DNA of 22,144 bases. Origin: a virus. The notes under the pieces were generated by a model. The model saw only the letters and a list, made by a program, of their open reading frames with translations, was not told where the DNA came from and ran no database searches. Numbering within the stretch: position 1 is the first letter of the stretch; each line of letters opens with the position of its first letter. This document shows positions 1 to 8,282 of the stretch, in pieces. The position numbers and the translations under genes were made by a program. Where the stretch lies: the IMG/VR virus record IMGVR_UViG_3300042905_001114, positions 1-22,144 of that record; one strand, given 5' to 3'.

Positions 1-3000
1 ATCACGCCAGCGGCTGCGGCTACTCCACAGGAAATCCTAACGAACCTCGAAAGCTTTGCTATCTCCGAGGCACAAGACCGTGACTTCGACCAAGACGCGT
101 TCCTTGAAGGTGTAGATGACATCCGCAATGGCCGCGAACCGATGTCCTACTCCGACGCGCTTAAAACCTACGGTCTCGACAATGCAAAAATCCCCCTTGG
201 GCCATCTGAGGGCGGCGATGTAGCCCTCTCGCGTGTAGCTGGGGCGCAGTGGGCGCAGGAACGTGTCGCCGAAGCGCAAACTGCTGCACCAGTTGTACAG
301 GAACCTGTACAGGAAACTACTGCTACACCAGCACCCGCAGAGGTTGCGTCCGAGATTCCTCCTGCTGCGGCTCCTCCGGGTGCGCCGCCTATCCCGCCTA
401 CGGCTCCGCCCGCCACTGGTGGTCCGAGTGCGCCCGCACCTAGAAAACCCAAGGTCGTTTCCAATGGTAAGCCGGTTGTCCTAACCGAAGCGCAGAAGCG
501 CACGGCACTGGCAAAGGCCAAGGCTATCCGGACTAAGATGAACCGTATCCAGAAGCGGATTGCGGCTACTAACGATACGGCTGACGTTCTGAGCGATGGG
601 ATTGACCTCGTTAAACTGGCACGTGGTGACAAGGAAAACTGGGCGCTACTGCGTGGGGCCATTGACACCGTTGATATTGGTAAGTGGCAACTGATCCTGC
701 CTACCCTCTCGACCGAAGATATTTTCCGTGTTTTGAAGGGGCGCATTCCGGGTCTTACTGAGGCTGACCGGATCACTCAGCAGGATATCACTCGGTTCCA
801 GACCAAGGAATATTTAAAGCTTGCCGATGAGTTGGAGCAGGTCGCTGACTTCCTGAAGAAGTATCCGAAGGCCGCACAGGCTCTATCGGACCTTGAGTTC
901 GCCACTGTGGCATATCAGGTGGACCCGACCAAGGCAGCTACGCCTGAGGCGTATGCCAAACTCGACAAGAAAACCAAGGAGCTTCAGACCGAACTGGGGA
1001 ACGTCACGGTTGGTGACGCCAAAGGTAAAAAGAAGGTCGAAGATAAAATCGCTCGCCGATTCGAAGATATCAAGAGCGTCTACGTAGGTGTTCCCGGTGA
1101 CGAGCGCGTCATCGGTTGGCGTGATCTTGGTCGTCCGGAGTTTGGTGGCGGTAAAGGCCGTGAAATTTTTAAGCTCCTGCGGGATGGCCATCGGCGCGAT
1201 TTGGAAGCCAAGTATGATGCGCTGCGTTCGCGTCTCATGGAGACCAAGAAAGACGAGGCACTCGACGAGGCATTGGAGAAGCTCGAAGCGCAGTTCAAAC
1301 CGGCACGGGAGCAGGTTATCTACTTCCCAGCTATGCGCTTTGGTTCCTACTACGCACGTGTGGGTACGGGCGCTAATAGCATTTTCAAACTGTTTGAGAC
1401 CTCAACCCAACGGAACCAGTTCGTACGGATAATGGAGTCTCGTGGTGAGGAAGTCACCGAGACTGGGAATGTGGAAGACCTCCGCAACCAGTTCGGACAG
1501 ATGGCGGGTGGTCCGCTGAAGGAAGTCCTCGACCTGTTTGAGGGTGACCAGAAAGACCTCGGTGCACTTAGAAGCCAAGTCTTTGATCTGTGGCTTCAGA
1601 CCATGTCGGCTGGTGATATGCGTAAGCACATGGCTCCGCGTAAGATGCGCGCTGGTTACAGCACCGACATCCTGAAAAACTTTGCCAACTTCCGACGCGC
1701 ATCCATTAACGATGTGAAGCGCGCTAAGTTCGGGGAAAAGCTACGAACAGAGATTTCCCGGGCCAAGGATATGGTCAAGGATATGCCTGACCGTGAGAAG
1801 ATGAACGTCTTCATCAAGGAGATCGAACTCCGCACGTTGAGCGACCTAATGCCACCGGAGCGGGGCAACCCTTATTGGGAGGGCGCTATCGAGCTTGGTA
1901 ATAAGATGGCCTTCTACCAGTATTTGGCTAACCCTAAGACTGCGCTTATTCAGCTTACGCAGCTTCACATTGTGGCGCTCCCGATATTGGCCCAGAAATA
2001 TGGGTCGGCCAAGGCCACTGCCGCTCTCAGCAAGTACGGTTTCTCTAGCCTTGGTGGTTTCGTCACCAGTCCGTTGAAGGCAATCAAGCGCGAGGATGGC
2101 AGTTTTACCTTTGATTGGGAGCAGCCCAACCTACTCGACAACCCGATCTCGGCGCTCAAGGAAGAGAGCGATCCGGAACTGTACGAAGTGTTGTCGGAAG
2201 GGTGGAACGAAGGCCGCGACCTAAACCTTTGGATGGATACCTTTGCCAACCAGATTGGCGGCTATGGTAATGCTGACCCCCAGCAGAGCAGCGCTCTTCA
2301 GGAACTTATGAAAGGCCGTGTGCACACGGCTGCTTGGCGCGGTACAACCTTCGCTTTCGAGGCCATGGGTACGCTCATGCACCAGATGGAGCGCGTGAAC
2401 CGCGAAGCTACCTACATGGCCGCGCTGGAACTGGCGTATCGGGAGAATAAGAAAAAGGGGCAGACCCACGCCGAAGCAAAGAAGAACGCCATCGAAGCGG
2501 CTGTGGAGACTACGCTAGCAGCTACCTTCGACTTCTCATCGTACAACAAGCCACGTGTCCTCAACACAGGGATAGGGCGTCTGGCGGGGCAGTTCATGAG
2601 CTACCCGTACATGATGACGTCGCTGCTGGCACGGAACATGTACACGGCTATTAAGGTTAGCGGGCTTGAACCCGGAGAGCGGAAAGCTGCTATCCAGACT
2701 GCGACTGGCGCACTTTTCAATATCGGCCTCTATGCAGGTCTCACCGGAGTGCCGTTGTATGGTCTCTCCACCACCATCGCTAGCATGTTGTTATGGGCGT
2801 TTGGCGATGACGAGGAGGAAGAAGGCGGTCTCAGCTATCTCGACGAGAACGGCAACATCAAGGCCACCTATAATGTTGACTGGTGGTTCCGGAACGTCTG
2901 GATACCCAAGTTCTTTGGGTCGGATGGCACGGTCGCCAATCTCTTCGGGCTTGATGATGACACCGCTGAAGTTGTGGCACGTTCGGTTGAGAAAGGACCG

Positions 3001-3711
3001 ATCTCGGCCATCACTGATATCGACCTATCCAACTCAGTGGCGCTCGACTTCCTGTTCTTTGTGCCAAGGGAATCTCGGGCTGAGACACCAGAAGGCAAGG
3101 TTGTGGAGTACACATTCAGCGCCCTGACCGGGGCGGCTGGCAACATGGTCATGGATTACCTGAAGGCCGGTAAGGACTTGATAAACGGTTACACCAACCG
3201 TGCTTTGGAGAAAACGCCAAAACTGTTCAGCAACGTCGCCAAGGCCAACCGCTTCGCTACCGAAGGCCAGACAAATTATGCCCGTGAATTGGTCGGCATG
3301 GACAAGGACTTCTGGAGCAGCGACAAAGTTATCCTCCAAGCCCTTGGTTTTGCTTCAACCGAAGCCAGCCAGAAACAGCAGCAAAACTACGAAGCCAAGT
3401 CTATCGACGTCAAGGTCAAGAAGGCCCGTGAAGACTTCCTGAACAAACTACGTAAGACTGCGCTTGACCGCTACCAGTACGGCAGTACCCCAGAGACAGA
3501 TGCTGCGCAGCAGCAGATTGTAAAGGATTGGGTCACGTTCAACCAGACCTATCCGACTCATGTAATTGGGATAGACTCGTTCTACGAGGTTCAAAACAAC
3601 GCGGTGAATAACGCTGTCGAAAGTTATGGCACTCGTGGATTGCCAATGGATGAGAGTACCCCATACCTAAGCGATCTCTATCTGCGCCGTCTCGAAACCG
3701 AGAAACAATAA
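1..3711 (+). CDS. Giant PLxRFG-type virion protein, 5' end outside window
   Basis: The reading frame is open from base 1, so the gene starts upstream; 1236 codons plus TAA are visible. The ATG at 142 is internal, not a supported start. Window codons about 95-155 form a Pro/Ala-rich linker. Codons 443-448 read PAMRFG inside an aromatic YF-PAMRFG-SYY context, matching the PLxRFG signature of very large phage proteins. Codons 901-935 are hydrophobic and glycine-rich, enough for one or two membrane-crossing helices, followed by an acidic DDEEEEGG stretch. Long charged helical segments fill much of the rest. Proteins of this class are known as giant phage structural proteins and are often assumed to be internal proteins ejected with the DNA; that role is inference here. 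It is the only rightward gene and converges with the leftward operons. Confident for family, moderate for role. Confidence 0.75.
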   Translation: MTPAAAATPQEILTNLESFAISEAQDRDFDQDAFLEGVDDIRNGREPMSYSDALKTYGLDNAKIPLGPSEGGDVALSRVAGAQWAQERVAEAQTAAPVVQEPVQETTATPAPAEVASEIPPAAAPPGAPPIPPTAPPATGGPSAPAPRKPKVVSNGKPVVLTEAQKRTALAKAKAIRTKMNRIQKRIAATNDTADVLSDGIDLVKLARGDKENWALLRGAIDTVDIGKWQLILPTLSTEDIFRVLKGRIPGLTEADRITQQDITRFQTKEYLKLADELEQVADFLKKYPKAAQALSDLEFATVAYQVDPTKAATPEAYAKLDKKTKELQTELGNVTVGDAKGKKKVEDKIARRFEDIKSVYVGVPGDERVIGWRDLGRPEFGGGKGREIFKLLRDGHRRDLEAKYDALRSRLMETKKDEALDEALEKLEAQFKPAREQVIYFPAMRFGSYYARVGTGANSIFKLFETSTQRNQFVRIMESRGEEVTETGNVEDLRNQFGQMAGGPLKEVLDLFEGDQKDLGALRSQVFDLWLQTMSAGDMRKHMAPRKMRAGYSTDILKNFANFRRASINDVKRAKFGEKLRTEISRAKDMVKDMPDREKMNVFIKEIELRTLSDLMPPERGNPYWEGAIELGNKMAFYQYLANPKTALIQLTQLHIVALPILAQKYGSAKATAALSKYGFSSLGGFVTSPLKAIKREDGSFTFDWEQPNLLDNPISALKEESDPELYEVLSEGWNEGRDLNLWMDTFANQIGGYGNADPQQSSALQELMKGRVHTAAWRGTTFAFEAMGTLMHQMERVNREATYMAALELAYRENKKKGQTHAEAKKNAIEAAVETTLAATFDFSSYNKPRVLNTGIGRLAGQFMSYPYMMTSLLARNMYTAIKVSGLEPGERKAAIQTATGALFNIGLYAGLTGVPLYGLSTTIASMLLWAFGDDEEEEGGLSYLDENGNIKATYNVDWWFRNVWIPKFFGSDGTVANLFGLDDDTAEVVARSVEKGPISAITDIDLSNSVALDFLFFVPRESRAETPEGKVVEYTFSALTGAAGNMVMDYLKAGKDLINGYTNRALEKTPKLFSNVAKANRFATEGQTNYARELVGMDKDFWSSDKVILQALGFASTEASQKQQQNYEAKSIDVKVKKAREDFLNKLRKTALDRYQYGSTPETDAAQQQIVKDWVTFNQTYPTHVIGIDSFYEVQNNAVNNAVESYGTRGLPMDESTPYLSDLYLRRLETEKQ

Positions 3712-3744
3712 AAAGACCCCCGGCTGAGTGAGCAACCGGGGGTC
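3706..3744 (-). terminator. Intrinsic terminator of the leftward operon
   Basis: A perfect 9-bp stem, GACCCCCGG (3715-3723) with CCGGGGGTC (3736-3744), encloses a 12-base loop. Read leftward it is followed at once by TTTTTATTG, a good U-tract, so it terminates minus-strand transcription. On the plus strand no T-run follows, so it is at best a weak stop for the giant virion gene. The U-tract overlaps the TAA of that opposing gene. Confidence 0.85.
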
Positions 3745-3797
3745 GGGGAGTGATGCGTTTAGCAACTGGAAGGAGCAAACTTCCGAAGCCCTCATAC

Positions 3798-3992
3798 CTA
3801 TTTTCGCCAGATGCGTAAACCCCTAATCCCATTTTCTATGGAGGGCTTGACCAACACCTTGATGCGTAGTCGCTTGAGGACCACCATTAGTTGTGTCCGA
3901 GCACGTGTTTGGTCGAGGCAGGGGAAGAACATAGAAGCCCCCTTCCGGAATGCGCGCCAGTTAATTTCGTAGGTTACGCCCTCAATTTGCAT
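3798..3992 (-). CDS. Small basic protein, 64 aa, last gene of the primase operon
   Basis: The ATG lies inside the last codons of the primase-helicase gene (11-base overlap), so translation is probably coupled. The protein starts MQIEGVTYEINW and ends GLRIWRK; it is rich in Arg and Lys and shows no domain I recognise. The same frame extends upstream to 4115, but that extra part lies fully inside the primase gene in another frame, so I use the coupled ATG. A GGAAG lies almost directly against the ATG, which is too close for a normal ribosome site and weakens the start choice. Termination follows about 50 bases later at the strong hairpin. A small nucleic-acid-binding role would fit the charge but is not shown. 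Confidence 0.6.
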   Translation of the reverse strand: MQIEGVTYEINWRAFRKGASMFFPCLDQTRARTQLMVVLKRLRIKVLVKPSIENGIRGLRIWRK

Positions 3993-6837
3993 CTTCCGAT
4001 TTGTCTTCCTTGGTATACTCATCCACCTTGATAAAATCATCGTCGAGCTTGAACCAGAGACAGTGTACGTTACCGCCAGAGACAGCCATACCCTTGGATA
4101 GGCGCTTGCCGTCACGCTTCACCAGCCGCCCCTGCTTCTCCAGTTTGGCCAACGTGTCGTTGTAGTTGATCTGGTATTTGACGCAGTATTCCTTGAACGG
4201 CTTGGCGATAAAGAACATCATCTTGGTGTCCGGCTCGATGCGGATTAGCAACTCACCCTTTGGTTCGCGCTTCGGCAGTGCTTGCATATTGGTGCGCAGG
4301 TCCGCCATGTCATCAACGACGAGGATGTTCTGCACGTGGCGATAGAGGTAGTCATTGATAACTTGCTCCACGCCGTTCAACGGTGCCGCTGTGTCCACGC
4401 GGATGCGCTCAACCAGACCACAGGCCCACATATAGATGCGGTCCATATCCCAGTCGATTAACCCGCACTGCTTGGCAAGCATACCACCCACGATGTTGGC
4501 TGAAAGCGTAGCCGACCAGAAGCGCTCCTTGGGGAGCAACCCAAGCTCACGGTCGATCTTCTCCTGCATCTGGGCGCACTTACCAAGCACATACTCCATG
4601 TTCGCCAACACGTAACGGATGTAAATAGGTCCGGCATGGCCGTAGTTAGCGAAAAGCACCTTGTCGAATAGGTTCTTACCGTGCGCAGTGCTGACGGTCT
4701 CTACCAACCCAATGGGATACTCGATCAGGCGCATCAGTTCGCCTTCTGGGTTGTCCTTCAATATCGACAGCTTCTCGACAAACGAGGAGTTTGACGTCGA
4801 GACCGTGATGCTCTGCCACGTGGTGTTGTTCTCACGCAGTTCGTTGGACCCAGCCAACATGCGCTCTTTCCCCTTGCCGTTGGACAGCGAGTATAGGAAG
4901 TCCGAGTATTCCTTCGACGTGACGTTGGTAAGCTCGTCCATCGTGGGGGCCAAGTTATTGAGAACGCCAACCCACTGGAGCTTGCCGTTCATGGTGTCGA
5001 TTTCTTTGAGGCGCAGTTCCTTGGGGTGCCCATAGACGCTGTTGACCATGTTGAGGATGGTGGTCTTACCGGTACCGGAGAGCGAGTTGAACAGGTTGAT
5101 AACCGCTCCGGTCTGGTCGAGGAACTTGAGCAGCGGAGACCCGAACGCGCTAAGCGCGGCGAAAGCCTGTGCTTCCATACCCTCTACGCCGTAAAGACTC
5201 CAAACTTCTTTCCAGTTTTCCAGCGACCCGACTGGGCCGACGAACTTGGCCAGCTTGCTTGTGGCCTTGGAGGGAGGGGAATAGATGTTGCCCTCAACGG
5301 TGATCTCTTGGTCGCCTAAAACGAAACGGCTGTTGCCGTCTACCCAGCCAAATTGTTGTCTCATGATTTCTGCTTTCTGTGTATCTTGGAGGTTCTCGAC
5401 CGACTTCATGACGTAGTCCATGAGGATGTCGAACTTTTTGCCGTAACTAACTACACCCCGTGCGGAGAGCGCCTTGCGAAGCTCATCCTTCTGGGTGACC
5501 TTGAACATCGGGATGGAAAATTCACGCAACGGGTCGCGTGGTAGGTGCAAGCGAAACAACGCGGAGTCGCCCTCACCCGGATCGTGCATCCGCTTCACCA
5601 CATAGAAGTCGTTGGAGTAGACCATGATTGGGTCAGTCTCTTCCGCGTCCTTGGGTGGCTTACGCCAGATGCCCCCGCTCTCGCCCCGATAGAACGGGAA
5701 GGGGTACTTGGGGATTTCAATTTCTTCAACCACACCGGGCGACGTCTCAACTACAACCGAATCCTCAACAGATTCCTTGACGACCTTACCCAATTCCTTG
5801 GGGCCGAGGATTTTGTCGAGATGCGGACACCCAACACATAGGTCAGGGTTGACGCTCTTAAACTTGGCGCAGCTTGTCGCCTTCCGGATGGTGGCTACCT
5901 TCTTGTCTATGGTATCCGGGTCGTAGTCCGGATGGCCCTTCGACATCATGTGCACTGCTGTATCAGCATCCCCGCACATGGCAGCCACGGACAGCGCGTA
6001 GAACCACTCGTAATAGCCAACAGTGGCTTGGTTCTTGTAGGCGTGTAGAAGCTGGTTGCAACCATCACCCTTGGCTGTGCGGACCATTATGCGCTTGAAG
6101 TTATAATCCACGCCGCTCATCAGCGCCTGTTGGCGCGGCGACATCTCGAAGTTATCGTCGAAGATTGTCGCCTGTGGCTTGACACCGAAGACCGAGCGCA
6201 TTGCCTCGATGGTAGTCGTCTCACCCACATGGATAAACTGAACCGGACGTGGCTCTTCCTGCTTGAAGTTAAACGTGCCGGGGATGCGCAGGATGCGCGC
6301 CACTTCAAACACCTTGTCATCGACGTAGAAGTTCTGGGCGCGGCAGACCGCCTTGAAGCGTTCAGCCACTGGTTCCCAGTCACGCCGTGATATTTCTTCC
6401 TCAAGCGGCCAATAGGCATGGATGCCACCGCCTGAGCTTACGAGGGTAGGGGTAGAAAGACCGACTGTCTTACAGAAAGTACGCAGCGCTTGGAGCGCCG
6501 TCTTCTGGTCAATATATCCATCAGGTCGTTTAGTGTTAGGGTCGATCTCGGCCTTGGTAGGGCCGCAATCAATATCGAGCCAAAAGGCTTTCAACCCCTT
6601 CACGTTCTCCTTTGTGCGGTTGTCGCCAGTTGCGTACTTGGCGACCCCAAAGAATACATTCCAGCCAGCGTTGACATAGCGCTCAACCAGAGCATCTACT
6701 TCTTCTCGCGTAGCTACAAGTTCCTGACGGACGTCAGCCTTCTTCCCGCTTCCTTTTATGCTCGTAATTGCGAACCAGCCATCGGCTGGCTGCACAAGTT
6801 CTAGAAGATCGGGTTGTTGCATTGCATCACTCACCAT
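3982..6837 (-). CDS. Primase-helicase: AEP-like primase plus DUF927-type helicase
   Basis: This 951 aa protein should make primers and unwind DNA at the phage fork. Residues 80-215 look like an archaeo-eukaryotic-type primase: the acidic pair in FWLDIDCG (D88, D90), the SGGGIH motif with H140, and a basic RILRIPGTFNF (181-191). Cys323, Cys334 and Cys337 could bind metal between the domains. The C-terminal half matches the DUF927 helicase group: Walker A SLSGTGKT (585-592), Walker B-like APTMDE (D634, E635) and a sensor-like ITVSTSN near 680. The first ATG (6837) has GGGAG at a good distance but buried in a hairpin; a second in-frame ATG at 6822 has GGTGAG ahead of it. It lies between the HTH gene and a 64 aa gene. 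No separate replicative helicase is seen, so this protein probably fills that role. Confidence 0.85.
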   Translation of the reverse strand: MVSDAMQQPDLLELVQPADGWFAITSIKGSGKKADVRQELVATREEVDALVERYVNAGWNVFFGVAKYATGDNRTKENVKGLKAFWLDIDCGPTKAEIDPNTKRPDGYIDQKTALQALRTFCKTVGLSTPTLVSSGGGIHAYWPLEEEISRRDWEPVAERFKAVCRAQNFYVDDKVFEVARILRIPGTFNFKQEEPRPVQFIHVGETTTIEAMRSVFGVKPQATIFDDNFEMSPRQQALMSGVDYNFKRIMVRTAKGDGCNQLLHAYKNQATVGYYEWFYALSVAAMCGDADTAVHMMSKGHPDYDPDTIDKKVATIRKATSCAKFKSVNPDLCVGCPHLDKILGPKELGKVVKESVEDSVVVETSPGVVEEIEIPKYPFPFYRGESGGIWRKPPKDAEETDPIMVYSNDFYVVKRMHDPGEGDSALFRLHLPRDPLREFSIPMFKVTQKDELRKALSARGVVSYGKKFDILMDYVMKSVENLQDTQKAEIMRQQFGWVDGNSRFVLGDQEITVEGNIYSPPSKATSKLAKFVGPVGSLENWKEVWSLYGVEGMEAQAFAALSAFGSPLLKFLDQTGAVINLFNSLSGTGKTTILNMVNSVYGHPKELRLKEIDTMNGKLQWVGVLNNLAPTMDELTNVTSKEYSDFLYSLSNGKGKERMLAGSNELRENNTTWQSITVSTSNSSFVEKLSILKDNPEGELMRLIEYPIGLVETVSTAHGKNLFDKVLFANYGHAGPIYIRYVLANMEYVLGKCAQMQEKIDRELGLLPKERFWSATLSANIVGGMLAKQCGLIDWDMDRIYMWACGLVERIRVDTAAPLNGVEQVINDYLYRHVQNILVVDDMADLRTNMQALPKREPKGELLIRIEPDTKMMFFIAKPFKEYCVKYQINYNDTLAKLEKQGRLVKRDGKRLSKGMAVSGGNVHCLWFKLDDDFIKVDEYTKEDKSEDAN

Positions 6838-6838
6838 C

Positions 6839-6853
6839 GCGGGAATCTCCCGC
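6839..6853 (-). promoter_or_regulatory. Hairpin covering the primase ribosome site
   Basis: GCGGGA and TCCCGC form a 6-bp stem with a 3-base loop, ending two bases before the primase ATG. The stem contains the only good Shine-Dalgarno (GGGAG) for that ATG. If it forms, it would limit initiation at 6837 and favour the downstream ATG at 6822. The pairing is seen; regulation is inferred. Confidence 0.45.
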
Positions 6854-6869
6854 TTATTATTTGCTCTTT

Positions 6870-6889
6870 AAAAAACCTCAGGCGAGGTT
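6870..6889 (-). terminator. Possible weak terminator or attenuator after the HTH gene
   Basis: Read leftward, AACCTC-GCCT-GAGGTT forms a 6-bp stem with a tetraloop and runs into a stretch of T. The TGA of the HTH gene is part of the hairpin. The stem has only four GC pairs and two bases are shared with the T-run, so it may reduce rather than stop transcription into the primase gene. Confidence 0.4.
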
Positions 6890-7105
6890 GGCTATATACG
6901 CCTCGATAGCTTCACAGGCAGGTCCTCTTGGCTCACTTTTTCCAAGAAACCAGTAGTATATAGTCTGCCGTGTAACCCCAAATGCGTCCGCTACTGCGGC
7001 GACAGGGATGTCTTGGGCGAGACAGACTCGCCCAAGCTTTACCCCCATGAGGTTACCATCGGCTTCCTTGATGCCCTTGGCTATGCGGATGGTGTAACCC
7101 TGCAT
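6878..7105 (-). CDS. Small helix-turn-helix DNA-binding protein (Cro/XRE-like)
   Basis: A 75 aa protein with a clear helix-turn-helix at about residues 32-56: PVAAVADAFGVTRQTIYYW, with the usual alanine and GVT turn, then a WFLGK motif common in small phage regulators. The ATG at 7105 comes two bases after the SSB stop and has AAGAGG upstream; a TTG six bases earlier is a weaker choice. It sits between the SSB and primase genes with a hairpin over its stop codon, so it may set the level of downstream replication genes. It is also the best local candidate to bind the palindromic repeats at 17546 and 21795, but nothing in the sequence proves that. It could equally be a replication accessory DNA-binding protein. 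Confidence 0.75.
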   Translation of the reverse strand: MQGYTIRIAKGIKEADGNLMGVKLGRVCLAQDIPVAAVADAFGVTRQTIYYWFLGKSEPRGPACEAIEAYIANLA

Positions 7106-7107
7106 AA

Positions 7108-8010
7108 TCAAGCCTCTTCTTCATCATCAAGCCATTCGTTGAGGACTTCCGCCAGTTCTGGCTTCACCTCGGCAGTTGCCTTAGGCTTTGCGGCCCGTTT
7201 GACTGGTGCTACTTCTTCCTCTTCGTCATCGTCGCCGAACGGATTAGCAGTCGCAGCAGGTGCGGCAATAGCAGCAACAGCAGGAGCCTTGGCCCCATCC
7301 ATCGCAGCAGCCGTAAGCTGGATATAACGCTGGGTTTCTGAATCGTCCTGTGCGGCATCAACCAGACCAGCTTCCAACTCGGTGAGGTGGCGGATGGCTT
7401 TGAACTTTAGCTTCGAGGTGTCCGACTCAAGGTCGTACATTACCCGAGTAACGACGGTGTCGAGGTTTTCACCATTGGCTGACAGGAACTTCCGGTAGGC
7501 TTCGAACGGATGGTTGTTACCAACGCTCTTACCGAACAGCGAAGTCGCTGCGTAATTCATCTGGTAGACTTCACCTGATGGGTCACCAGCAACGAGGACC
7601 GCTACGCGGCGCTTGAAGCGGCAAGCCTTACCCTTACCGTTCTGGCCCGAACCATCGACGTTCTTGGGGCAAGCGGCGCAGGAGTCAGACTGCGGAGTGG
7701 TAGCCTTGGCGTCGGGCTTATCACCCAACCCCGACCAGCAATCAGGCAGCGTGGCTTTTGCGTCTGGGTCATACGCCTTAACGTAGAACTCACGCGACAC
7801 GTCCTTCATCCAGTCAACGATGATGACATCCAGTTGGTGCGGCACAGCTTTACCGATCTGCTCCCCACCAACGACACGCTTAAAGGTAGCGGCGTTCGTG
7901 GTAGCGATGCGACGGAGGCCAGTGCCACCACCCATCTTGTCTGCGCGGCGCGTCTCACGGCGTACCGTGGGCAGGTCGGATGCTTCTTCAAAAATCGTAA
8001 TGTTGCTCAC
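7108..8010 (-). CDS. Single-strand DNA-binding protein, Gp2.5-like, with four cysteines
   Basis: The 300 aa protein has the layout of a phage SSB: a beta-rich body likely to be an OB fold, an Ala/Pro linker at about 240-253, an acidic stretch (about 255-262), then a Lys/Ala segment and an acidic C-terminal tail ending NEWLDDEEEA. Such tails in SSB and T7 Gp2.5 contact polymerase and helicase. Cys91, Cys111, Cys114 and Cys130 (CAACP and KACRFKRR context) form a likely zinc site in an insert of the fold. The start is GTG at 8010, supported by GGAG seven bases ahead and a GTGA overlap with the upstream gene. The neighbours, a small phage protein upstream and the primase downstream, fit replication. 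SSB assignment rests on tail, fold impression and context, not a unique motif. Confidence 0.7.
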   Translation of the reverse strand: MSNITIFEEASDLPTVRRETRRADKMGGGTGLRRIATTNAATFKRVVGGEQIGKAVPHQLDVIIVDWMKDVSREFYVKAYDPDAKATLPDCWSGLGDKPDAKATTPQSDSCAACPKNVDGSGQNGKGKACRFKRRVAVLVAGDPSGEVYQMNYAATSLFGKSVGNNHPFEAYRKFLSANGENLDTVVTRVMYDLESDTSKLKFKAIRHLTELEAGLVDAAQDDSETQRYIQLTAAAMDGAKAPAVAAIAAPAATANPFGDDDEEEEVAPVKRAAKPKATAEVKPELAEVLNEWLDDEEEA

Positions 8011-8279
8011 TTGTTTTCTCCTGATTTTATTGCGTACTGGGTACGTACCGTACCCCAGAAAATACCTTCGATGAATATCTGCCGAGGGGACTTATCGTCG
8101 TCGTTTACAGGTGTCATGTCGGGTTGAGAGATGATGTCCTTAGCCAAAGTTAGGAGGAAGTTCTTCTCCTCGTCGGATAGCTCTTCCCATGGGCGCTGCC
8201 AACAATCTGGCATACCTTCATCAGACCACCTTTGGGTAGCTTCGTGTGCTACCCGCGTAACCGTTTCTATAATATCCAT
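8007..8279 (-). CDS. Unknown acidic protein, 90 aa
   Basis: I do not recognise this protein. It is mostly helical and acidic, with Trp-rich spots (MPDCWQRPWEEL, IFWGTV). It starts with ATG three bases after the preceding gene's stop and overlaps the SSB GTG by four bases, so it belongs to the SSB-primase operon and is probably made alongside SSB. Its 3' part contains a conspicuous inverted repeat (8037-8058). Confidence 0.7.
   Translation of the reverse strand: MDIIETVTRVAHEATQRWSDEGMPDCWQRPWEELSDEEKNFLLTLAKDIISQPDMTPVNDDDKSPRQIFIEGIFWGTVRTQYAIKSGENK
8037..8058. repeat. Inverted repeat inside the 90 aa gene
   Basis: CTGGGTAC (8037-8044) and GTACCCCAG (8050-8058) are complementary except for one extra C, separated by GTACC. 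The unit is built from repeated GTAC steps and lies about 30 bases before the SSB start codon. It could be an RNA hairpin before the SSB ribosome site or a protein-binding site, or just codon chance. Confidence 0.4.
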
Positions 8280-8282
8280 ATC

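Noticed and set aside
168-776. 202 aa open frame on the minus strand opposite the giant gene
   Set aside because: Low-complexity Ala/Gly/Ser translation opposite the Pro/Ala-rich linker; no ribosome site and wrong context.
3712-3797. Attachment site or origin in the convergent gap
   Set aside because: No integrase, no repeats beyond the terminator and the orphan motif, and no iteron-like pattern.
3753-3818. 21-codon plus-strand frame containing the orphan GGAGCAAAC motif
   Set aside because: Too short, ribosome site only two bases from the ATG, overlaps the 64 aa gene end.
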